Made by a program: the position numbers and the translations under genes. The notes beneath the pieces were generated by a model that saw only the letters and a list, made by a program, of their open reading frames with translations, ran no database searches and was not told the origin of the DNA. Of a stretch of DNA of 64,000 bases, positions 55,905-64,000 are shown one piece after another (position 1 is the first letter of the stretch; each line of letters opens with the position of its first letter). This DNA is from Staphylotrichum longicolle (Eukaryota > Ascomycota > Sordariomycetes > Sordariales > Chaetomiaceae). The DNA lies in NCBI GenBank assembly GCA_019096155.1, contig JAHCVI010000005.1, forward strand, positions 1,560,468 to 1,624,467. The letters run 5' to 3'.

Positions 55905-56661
55905 ATGCCTTCTCTCGTCTCCACCATTCCCGTGCTCGCCAGCATCCTGGCCCTGACCAGCGCTGCAGAGCTCCTCTCACTCCTGTTGTGAAGGCGCACG
56001 CACAAATCACCCCCGGACCCCCTCTGGGACAAAGACCAGCCTTCCCTGCCAACTCCCCCGTGGCCACCATCAGCAACAGGGCTCGTTCTTCAAACTCACC
56101 CAGGTCTCCTCGAACCCAACAGTCACTGGCACTCCAACTCAACCCGACAAGTGCTCCGAGGTTGCCGCGCGCATCACACCCCAGCTCACACCTAAGCCGA
56201 CGTACCCTCCAGCACTCAAGGCCATGGCCGATGGCATGGGCGGCGTGGAGCACGACACGTGCGGCAACATGGACTTCAACGCCAAGTTCAAGAACGTCAA
56301 GGCGGCCGACCTCAACCGCTTCACACAAGCCCGCTACTCAACCTTCATTGTGCCCATCTGGGCCAAGGTGCACCAGCTGTACACCGCCTGCGGCGAGGAC
56401 ACGCGCAAGATTCAGCACGTCGCCCAAGACCCCTGCTACCGCTGGGCCCTGGATCTTTCCAAGTCGTCGAACGAGTCTGAGAAGAACAAGGGGGATAAGG
56501 GCTCGAACAAGGGCGGTAACAATGAGAAGGACAGCGGGGTCAAGGGCAATGTCAAGACACCAGATTTGGAGTCTGACGCCGGCAGGAGTGGGATCTCCGA
56601 CGGTGCTGCGGTTGGTGTTTTGGGCATGTTGACTCTTGTGTGGGCCGTGCTGCTTGCATGA
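55905..56661 (+). CDS. Secreted, probably GPI-anchored protein, frames unresolved
   Basis: At 55905 MPSLVSTIPVLASILALTSA is a clear signal peptide, but that frame stops at about 55991. The conserved body is in another frame: GSFFKLTQVSSNPTVTG, KCSEVAARITPQLTPKPTYP, GGVEHDTCGNMDFNAKF, RYSTFIVPIWAKVHQLY and DPCYRWALDL. It then has a Ser/Lys/Gly/Asn-rich linker and a hydrophobic C-terminus (GAAVGVLGMLTLVWAVLLA) typical of GPI signals, ending at 56661. A third frame (PLTPVVKAHAQITPGPPLGQ) may bridge them. Splice pairs that join these were not found, so one or two one-base errors are likely. Four Cys are visible in the body. The family is not recognised; function unknown. Confidence 0.6.
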
Positions 56662-57245
56662 TGAGATGAATGGCAAGGCCAGTCACGGTTCAGGATGCTG
56701 GTGGCGGGTCTCAGGTGCTAATTATTTCTTAATGGTTGATGGGGTTGTGGGATTATGTTCGTGTTCTATGGCACTGAAGGGCACACGGAGATTAGAGAAA
56801 ATGAGATGCGATAGACATGAATGCCAACACTGGTCATTCGCATTGCGGGGCTCTGCGTGCATCCAAATTGACGCCCATTCTGTTTGCCTGGCATGACGAC
56901 TTCTGCTTGTCTGACCTCGCCTTTTTTCAGGGTTCCACAGTCGCTGTTGCCATGACGACCAGGGGATCTGTTGCCCCTGAGTGTCTTCCGGGACTGTAAG
57001 TTACAAACCACACAACTGGGCAGTGAGAATGTGCCCGAACGCCAATGGTGCTCATCACTTTAACCAAAACTAAGCCAGGCAAAAGTGAGACTGGCTTAGA
57101 CTAGGTAATTACTCGACAGAATTTTTTTAGGTATGGGCTTGACCAAACTCGCATTCTGGTCGCATCCAAGATACTAGGCATGAGTTCCTCAACTCGAGCC
57201 AACAAACTGCACAAGCATGAACATTGTTCATGCAGCCAGCAAATG
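56662..57245. other. Intergenic 584 bp
   Basis: Convergent 3' regions. No gene seen. Confidence 0.35.
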
Positions 57246-58536
57246 TCATTGACATCTCCGGAATGGTACCTCCTCGACGCTCTCCTCCATCCCCTTCTCC
57301 CGTCTCCCGCCCGCAACAGGCCATGACAGCATCCCCTGTCCCTTCGCTCCACCACCGTCCCACATGTTTTGAGCGTGGGCTCTATCATGGTATTGGCTCA
57401 AGTTGTGCGCGGCGTAGAAGTCAAAAAAGGGCATCGGAGGTCTCTCGGGCCCCTGCGCCGCGAGCTTGATGCCGTTGAGCACGGCGTCGAAGCGGTTGGC
57501 GTCGGCGGGTTCGCGGGAGAACTTGACGATGGTGGAGTGGTCGCCGGCAAGGAGGAGTTGGTGCTCGTGCGTAAGCTCGAGGATTGCAGAGTGTTTGGGG
57601 ACGATCTGTACGGGGGTGGGGTGAGGTGGTTAGCGTGGCGGTGTATGAGGGATGGGTGAATGTTTGCTGGGGGTTGAGCGGAGAGCAGGGAAAAATGGGG
57701 GGCCAAAGAAAGAAAAGGAAGTCCGCACCACCCGTCCCAGCTTGCGGAAGGTGTCCCCCTCGATGAAGCTGACGATTGCATAGTTCTCCGCGATGGAACG
57801 AAAGTCTTCAGAGAGATCCATCAGCTCCTGCGAGTTGGGTCGCAGCATCTTGAAGATGGATGTCTTGGGCCGCGTGCCAAACGAAGCCGCCTTGATGCCG
57901 GCGATGACCTCGCCCCAGGTGGCCGCGTCGGTGCCGCGATGCGGGGTGCCAAAGAATACGATACCCTTGGTGCTGTCGGCAATGTGCGGGAAGTGTGTAT
58001 GCTCGTTGCGCGCAATTCGGAGGGCCTGTTGGGTGGTCAGAGCGGATCCAGGGGCAGTGCTGAGACCGGGCAAAGCCGCACCTGCTTGATGATGATGCCT
58101 CCCAAGCTGTGGCCCACAAAAACAAGCGGGCGACGGAGTGTGCCATCTCCCTCTCGTTTGTTGCGAAGGAACGTGAGCAGTTGCCGAGCATTGTCCCGAA
58201 TGCCTGCAACCGAGGTGTTGCCGACAACGCTGGCGCTGTATCCGAAGGTCATGGCCCGGGTTCGCGGCCGCTTGTAGAGTAGTTGCTCATTCAACCACAT
58301 TGTCTTGTCTCCATTTGGTTCCACATGCGTCCAGCTCTGGAAGCACTCGCCATTCAAGCCGTGGACGGCTACCACACTGCAGGGCAGCCTTCATGTCAGT
58401 GCTGCTGGATGAAAAAATGAGCTTGCACTTACTCCAGGTTGGGCGCACCAAATCGCTCTTCCCAGTCAGTTTGTGGGGGCGAAAGCGTGAAAAGACCTCG
58501 GTTGTGAGTACCGTACTCTGTCACGGCGACGCTCAT
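57246..58536 (-). CDS. SesB-like alpha/beta hydrolase
   Basis: Exons 58536-58433, 58376-58082, 58025-57729 and 57605-57246 give 351 residues with matching phases. It is a serine esterase of the DUF676/PGAP1-like group that forms the N-terminal domain of many fungal NLR proteins and exists as stand-alone SesB-type lipases. Motifs: VVAVHGLNGECFQSW (oxyanion region), VGHSLGGIIIKQ (nucleophile), VFFGTPHRG, and LAGDHSTIVKF (catalytic Asp/His). No NB-ARC, NACHT or repeat domain follows; the tail after 57300 is Gly/Arg-rich. An in-frame ATG at 58629 would add 31 residues. It is head-to-head with a second hydrolase of the same family. Confidence 0.88.
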
Positions 58537-59302
58537 GTTGAACGATGTTTTCCGACGAGGCTCCAGGGGTAGAGTATGCTGCCATGGAATGTGTGATGGG
58601 TTGAGATCGTGCAAACCTTTGGGCTTCATGTGCTCTTATCCAACAGCGATCAGTCTTGCTGGAGCTCCATGGCGGCACGGCACAAAGCCACCCTCAGCGC
58701 GGGGGCTTACCACCCGGTTTACCACCCGGCTTACCACCCTCCACGTATCGAACTTCAGCACTGCCGAGCTCCGATTGCAGTGTCAGGTACAAATTCGTGC
58801 CAACCTGAACGTTTGCTATCTTTTTGACCTTTGCCAACTGGCGCTCTTAGCTCAGCCACCTGCCTGGTAAGGCTGCTTAACTCCCATTGCTTGGGCCGAG
58901 TTGGGCGACTGTCGAGCTTTCTTTTGCAGCAGTGCAAGGCTGTGTGTGGTTGAGGTGGGATTTTGCTGCCCAAGGCTGGTCAGTTCAGGCTCCTGGTCCC
59001 TGGACATCCATCCGCTCAGACCAGGAAAATCTTTTGTCTCGAATTTCAAGGCAACCGCAAGGCGTTCTTGAGGCGTTGAACACCTCAGTCTGTCACCCCT
59101 GTCAATGAGAGACGTGGTCATGGAGCCGCACAGCTCAACAGGCAATCTCTGGTCAGGCTCCATCTTGTTCTCTCCCAGGATCTCGCCCTGTTCCTTTTTG
59201 CTCCTCGTGTCATAGTTTTCTCAGTATGTTTTTTGACGCACGAAACCCATGTGTTTGACGCCCGCTCAACATTGTCACACATCTTTTACCCCTCAATCAG
59301 CA
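58537..59302. other. Intergenic 766 bp between divergent SesB-like genes
   Basis: Shared upstream region; contains the CTTACCACCCGG(T/C) tandem at 58706-58740. No gene. Confidence 0.4.
58706..58740. repeat. Three copies of a CTTACCACCCGG unit
   Basis: 12-13-bp direct repeats (TTACCACCCGGT/C) in the region between the two SesB-like genes. Confidence 0.7.
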
Positions 59303-60336
59303 ATGATGGTGTCGCGGAAGAATCTCATCATAGAAACGCTCTATGATCCTGCCAGATGTGGAATTCCAGCCACGGTTGAGTGTGTTCCCTGTGTTTCTTA
59401 CTGGAGTAAAAGGTACGATTGACACTGACAAAAGGACTCTACCGGAGCGTGATCTTGATCCACGGCCTGAACGGCGACTGTGTTGGAACATGGACTCATG
59501 AACGCACCGGGGTTTGCTGGCCCAGAGATCTGTTACCCAAGGTGGCACCAAGCGCCCGCGTGCTCTCCTTTGCTTACAACGCCGACATCTACGGAAATAC
59601 ATCGATTGCAGGCATCAGGGGCAACGCAAACGCCGTTTTGGCCAGACTGCAGGACAAACGGCAAGACGACTACAACACGCCAATTATCTTTGTTGCTCAC
59701 AGTTTGGGCGGCATTATTCTGAAGCAGGTAAGCATCGTCGCCGTCCAAAGTTGAAGGAGAACAGAGCTGACTGGAGGCAAGGCATTGTATGCAGCCCACA
59801 TTGACTACCGCTACACGCATCTGCTCTCAGCCACCCGGGAGTTGGTTAGTCGAACGCTCTCTGGTACAGCCTGGCATGAAGCTTAGAAACAGGCACAGAT
59901 ACTGTATGGTACGCCACACTTCGGAGCCGACCAGTCTCGGTGGCTCTCAATTGCCAAGGCATTTTCTCCCTTCAGTCGGCGTCGGTTCGGAAGGAGTGGG
60001 CGTCACTCTCAACTCGTCAACGCCTTGGCGCAAAACTCGCTCGAAATCTCTAACATCTGCGAGGACTTCAGGGGGTTGGCTCCAAGGCTTGCCATTGTGA
60101 GCTTCTATGAAACTCGGACGTTGCCTGGAACACGATCCACCGTTGTGGACAAAATGAGTGCCTTGATGCATCTGGAGCATGAGGAATGGGTGCCTCTGGA
60201 TGCGGATCACATCAATCTGTGCAGGTTCGCAGATCCCCAGGATTGGGGGTTCAGGATCACTTCCCGGTGTATCCTGCGTTTTGCGGAGGCATCCAATTTG
60301 AACCTTAGCACGAGCAATGGACACGAAGGGTATTAG
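59303..60336 (+). CDS. SesB-like alpha/beta hydrolase, second copy
   Basis: The well-supported part is 59419-59727, 59782-59844 and 59899-60336 (269 residues), joined in phase 0. It shows VILIHGLNGDCVGTWTH, FVAHSLGGIILKQ (nucleophile), YGTPHFGADQSRW, AIVSFYETR and DADHINLCRF (catalytic Asp/His). The probable start MMVSRKNLIIETLYDPA at 59303 is in a different frame. No donor/acceptor pair between 59375 and 59431 links it in phase, so an indel or an unseen first exon is likely. It is shorter than its neighbour and lacks a C-terminal extension and any NLR domain. It lies head-to-head with its paralogue, and the two differ enough to exclude a very recent duplication. Confidence 0.78.
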
Positions 60337-60892
60337 TGTGGTTGTTGCGTTGGAGGTATTAGGGGCTCGCTGTAGTGGAAGAAAACTCGACCTTGACTTG
60401 TCTACGTTCGTGCATTTGCGATGATTGACAATATCCGTCTTGTCTTTATTACGTACCAACCAGTGGGCTTGCTATTGATCTGTCGCTGAGCAGCGGTTTT
60501 GATCTTCAATGGTATAGGTAGGTAATTTTGTTTGAGACATAAACGTATGGTGCCTCGAACCGGAAAGACATACTGGGAGACATGGGTATTTCTCCAGGCT
60601 TTTCCAAATATCGTATCCTCGCAAACGATTGTAACCATTTTTAGTCTACCTTATCTAGGCCTACAATGCTTGAACGAATGACTTCTTGTCATGAAAACAA
60701 TGAGCACGTGCGTGCAGGACACACTCTAAACAAACCCACATCACCAACGTTTTGACCCATTGTCTTCGCGCAGAAACGAACGTCTCGACAAAACGCGCCA
60801 AACCCACACGTCCTTAATGAACCCAAACCTGGCTCATCCCACAAAGTCCGTCACCCCTTACTAACATGAAGTCTTCTTCCCAAACACCATCC
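60337..60892. other. Intergenic 556 bp
   Basis: Convergent 3' regions, AT-richer. No gene. Confidence 0.35.
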
Positions 60893-61913
60893 TCAAGCCG
60901 CCGCCAGCGCCCCATCAAGCAACTTCTCCAGCAGATTGTTGCTCTCAATCAACTGCTGGCTAATCTCCACCAGCGCCTGGCCCGGCTCGTCCAGCGACTC
61001 AACCAGCAGGTCGTACTTCTCGGCCCACTTCCCGTTCTGCTCCTTCAGCTCACTCACCTGCCTCGTCAACTCCTCCTTGTCCTTCTTCAACGCGTCCTTT
61101 TCGGCGCCCAGCTTCCCGTTCTGCCCCTTGAGCTCGCCGACCTGTCTCGTCAGTTCCTCCTTGTCCTTCTTCAGCGCGTCCTTCTCGGCGCCCAGCTTGC
61201 CGACCTTGTCCACCAGCCCGTCCTTCTCGGCCCGCAGCACGCGCAGCTGCTTGTCCAGCCCCTCGCGCGCGAGCTGGAGCTGCTTCTCGAGCTCGCTCTT
61301 GTCGCCCCTGAGGGCCTCGACGTCTCTGTTGCGCGCGGCGAGGTCGGCGGCCGTCTGCTGGGCGGCCGCGCGCTGCTTGGAGATGGCGTCGAGGTTGGTC
61401 GTGGCCAGGTGCTTGTTCTTGGCCGTCATCTGCCGGACCTTGGTGATGCCATCGTTGGTCTTGGCGAGGTGGGTGGCAGGCTTGGTGGTGGGGGAGTGGT
61501 GCCGCGGTTGGCGGGGTGAGGAGGGGTGGTGGGGGGTGGGGGCTGGGGCTGGGAGTTGTCGGCGTGGTGCTGGCTGCGCTGCTTGGGGCGGGGCTGGTGG
61601 TGGCGCTGTTGACTGTGCTGGCGTTGAGAGGCAGGCTCGCGCGTGTGGGCTCAGTGACTGGGGGCGTACGGGGAGGAAGGGTGGCAGCCGTCCCGCCGCT
61701 ATTGTGGGCGTGCGCGTTGTTGAGGTTCACGACATCATTGGTTCCGTGGCGCCTCCCTTGCGCAGGCTCATTGTGAGAAGGTGTGGAAGCGTCTGGGCCG
61801 CGAGAGGAGGCATCCTGTGCAGGCACATGCCTCGTCTGCCCTCTGGCACTGGCACGGCTGTCTGTGTCGCGTCGGGGGTTGGAGGGGTTGCCCTGAAGGA
61901 AAGATGGCGCCAT
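60893..61913 (-). CDS. Coiled-coil protein with one frame break
   Basis: Starts MAPSFLQGNPSNPRRDTDSR at 61913; a disordered Pro/Thr/Ser-rich N-terminus is followed by a long coiled coil (ELEKQLQLAREGLDKQLRVL...) ending LLEKLLDGALAAA at 60893. The two parts are in different frames. They meet at a run of five G (C on the minus strand) at 61490-61494, and no GT occurs in the surrounding stretch to make an intron, so a one-base indel is likely. The coil contains two 28-residue tandem units. No membrane segment. Family not recognised; similar charged coils occur in many fungal hypothetical proteins. Confidence 0.7.
61031..61198 (-). repeat. Two tandem 84-bp coding repeats
   Basis: Units 61198-61115 and 61114-61031 encode KLGAEKDALKKDKEELTRQV plus eight residues, differing only at a Gly/Ser and a Gly/Glu position. 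Each unit is exactly four heptads. Confidence 0.85.
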
Positions 61914-62960
61914 GGTGACTGATTAGGGGAGCGGCAGCTCGCTAATGCAGAGGTCTGTCGAATGCTGCTTGCGTGAGGAGCAAATGAGCTTGTCCGACTT
62001 GAGGACTAGAATGTGTTTGGTCCGAGCTTATGCCAAACAGCTAACTGGGTGTGAGTGTGGTGCTGCACTGTCGGTGTGCCCGTGACATGTCACTTTTGAC
62101 TTTTGCATGGCCGAAGACAATCGAGCAACATTGTCACATTTATACAATTTTCCCCGAAGCTCAACAGTCTCGTTGACATGTCTTTGGGCTCCCATCCCTG
62201 CAAGCAGCGGCTCCGTACCGATGCTGGACATGGCCTCCTTTGATGCTTCATGTGCTGCGCCAACGGCTTGCTGTCCTCTTCCCAAAGCGCCTGCTGACCG
62301 TGAAGACATTCAGGAGGGGGGGTAGGAAGAATGAGTCGATGGCCAGCGTTATCGTTCCCACGAATGAAACGTCTGTCTTGCTGCATGCGTCGGGAGCCCA
62401 ATGCAGAGGCAGATGCAGGTGCAGACGCATGGATACCCAAGAACCCTGATACCATAGTTACACATTATCTGGTTGGGATGACAACCTCATGCTTAAGGGT
62501 ATGGACTTTTGCACAGCCGTGGGGGTTTGGGCAGAGCCTTACGGGCTGCGCATTTCTCTTTGGGCATGAACTCCCAAGTCAGCCTCAACTTGACCGAGGA
62601 TGGCGATGCCGCAAACGTGGCGCCAGACGAATTCGCGCAGAGACTTGTTGCCTTGCGGGCAGTGAATGGTTGGGCCTTATCGACAAACCGGCATCGCCGA
62701 GCAGGGAAACTGCCGTCCGAAACACAGGAGTGTCGCGCACACCTTGGATTGAGCGTGGGGAGCCAAAGACGGTGTATAGCCGGGACCGCAAGGCAAGAAG
62801 GAAACGATCACAGGAACTCCGCCCGACAGCTCATCCCTACTGCAAAGCCCAGTCTTCCCGAATATCGTTGACGTGTCCTTCAGTTCCATGGTTGCCTTGT
62901 GGCGGTGTGTTCCGCGGATTTGATGCCTTCGACATGTTTCCAAGCTCTTGGTGCCCTTGC
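61914..62960. other. Intergenic 1.05 kb
   Basis: No gene supported. A 93-codon minus-strand open frame (62309-62028) has no recognisable features and is not called. Confidence 0.35.
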
Positions 62961-63772
62961 TCATGCTTCCTGGATGCCAGCCTGCTGCTTCTCTTGCCTT
63001 TCATCGTTTCTCGGCACCACCAAGTCCCTGGCTCGGTCCCTCTCCTGCTCTCGCGCCCGCTTCCGCTCCATCAGCCAGCTCCTCCATTCATTCTCGTATC
63101 TCTCAAAGGGAAGTTCAGCGCGCAAAAGTCCTCGGCCTCCATCGGTTCGCCTTGCAATCTGATAGGGATGCTGTTCCGGAGCGCCCTTTTCAGGATCTCG
63201 ATGTGCTCCAGCGCATCCTCCATGTTGTCTTGGAGCTCCCAGTTCTCCTGCTCAAGCCTCGTAACATCGGCCGCCGCTGCCTCGTACTTGGCCTTCCAAG
63301 GGGTTCCATCGCTCTTAAGAGCATTGTTTGACTGGGCTGCCGCCTGGTGTTCTCCGAACCTCCGTCCGAGTCGGGCAATGAGCTCGGCGTTCTGCTGTGA
63401 AGCCCTCCCAACTGCTCTTGTCGCCCCACGCATTCCCACTCCCTGAGTGGCACGGATCGGGAGACGGTCACTAGAACCGGAGCGTGGTATTTTTGAAGAT
63501 TGGGTGGAAATCATTTCTTCGTCTGGGGAAGGTGAACTCGGCGCTCGAGGGTCTTGAGGCTAGGTATACGGCTCGTTAGATCAGCTATTTTGGGTAAAGG
63601 AGTACCAACGGACTGCTTTTACCTTCCCGCCCTCATGAAGAGCATCTGCAATACCGAGTGACAGTGGACTTGGGTGTACGGGTTGGGCTTCCGCTGAGCG
63701 AACGATGGCGGCGGGCTGTCCATCATACTCGTAGTCACGGTGATGTCTGTCGTTGATCTGATCTTCAGACAT
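62961..63772 (-). CDS. Coiled-coil protein, C-terminal part in another frame
   Basis: Exons 63772-63623 and 63559 onward: start MSEDQINDRHHRDYEYDGQ, intron GT..AG in phase 0, then a basic region and a helix (YEAAAADVTRLEQENWELQD...EHIEILKRALRNSIPI). The frame ends at 63071, but a second frame continues as a charged helix (LPFERYENEWRSWLMERKRA...RDRARDLVVPRNDERQ) to TGA at 62961. The switch is near 63114-63124 in a GCGCGC context. The continuous coil character argues that the longer version is the real gene with a one-base error or recent indel. Family not recognised. Same strand as the coiled-coil gene at 60893. Confidence 0.65.
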
Positions 63773-64000
63773 GGTGACTTGAGCATACATCTCACGTCGG
63801 TAATATAAGTAATCTAGACGAGATAAAAACAACCGGGGAGTCGACCTGGAAAGAGAAAGCATCAGAGCCGCAGTTTGACACGCCAGGTGCAGAGGCAGAC
63901 ATTCCCAGGGCTTGAGGAAAGCCATGCAGTTATCCGGTTTTAGATTCGAGCTCAAAGCTGAAGCGCTTGGCTCGGTGGTGCAACAAAGAGGGGTTGGTTG
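63773..64000. other. Right flank
   Basis: Upstream region of the last gene; no gene seen before the window ends. Confidence 0.3.

Noticed and set aside
1..64000. CRISPR arrays, bacterial operons or ribosome binding sites
   Set aside because: Introns, tRNA intron position and gene families show a fungal nuclear genome; no spaced identical repeats of CRISPR type were seen.
1..64000. Transposons or viral insertions
   Set aside because: No transposase, reverse transcriptase, integrase, long terminal repeats or long inverted repeats were recognised; only short tandem repeats occur.

Overview
This window comes from a filamentous ascomycete (Pezizomycotina, most likely a Sordariomycete). The evidence is gene structure and content: short GT..AG introns of 48-150 nt in most genes, Zn2Cys6 regulators, HET-domain genes, a psi-factor-type fatty-acid dioxygenase, SesB-like lipases, a eukaryotic nitrate reductase, and intron-containing nuclear tRNA. 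Coding regions are GC-rich and intergenic DNA is more mixed. All identifications come from reading translations and motifs; no database search was possible.

Region 1 (0.3-24.7 kb) is metabolic. A first Zn2Cys6 regulator is followed by a type-B carboxylesterase, a vicinal-oxygen-chelate dioxygenase-like protein, an FAD monooxygenase, a damaged GFA-domain gene, a DUF1338 2-oxoadipate dioxygenase/decarboxylase homologue, a GNAT acetyltransferase, a dienelactone hydrolase, a quinone oxidoreductase, an MFS transporter and a second Zn2Cys6 regulator. A phytanoyl-CoA-dioxygenase-like gene and a CocE-type hydrolase follow. Several pairs are divergent and share short promoters. The content (oxygenases, esterase, dienelactone hydrolase, quinone reductase, transporter, two regulators) suggests a catabolic or detoxification cluster. 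No PKS, NRPS or terpene synthase is visible.

Region 2 (25.6-44.3 kb) holds two HET-domain genes, a low-complexity hypothetical gene, a DUF2235 hydrolase with a 15-nt microexon, a Ppo-type heme dioxygenase whose C-terminal P450-like domain lacks the heme-thiolate Cys, a two-membrane-segment protein of unknown function, and a wax-synthase-like (MBOAT) acyltransferase.

Region 3 (45-64 kb) holds a zinc-finger protein, two head-to-head P-loop GTPase genes (one broken), tRNA-Met and intron-containing tRNA-Gln, nitrate reductase, a secreted serine/lysine-tailed protein, two head-to-head SesB-like alpha/beta hydrolases and two coiled-coil proteins. At least six of its genes carry single-base frame disruptions. 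The clearest is nitrate reductase, where five indels (one missing, one extra, then three missing bases) cancel out, so the reading frame looks intact while about 90 residues of the molybdenum domain are mistranslated. This is either local sequence error or regional gene decay, and it matters for anyone using the translated proteins.

HET, DUF2235, P-loop GTPase and SesB-like families are the kinds of genes found in fungal allorecognition and immunity loci, so 25-60 kb is the best candidate for an undescribed system. No NB-ARC or NACHT gene is present in the window to anchor it.
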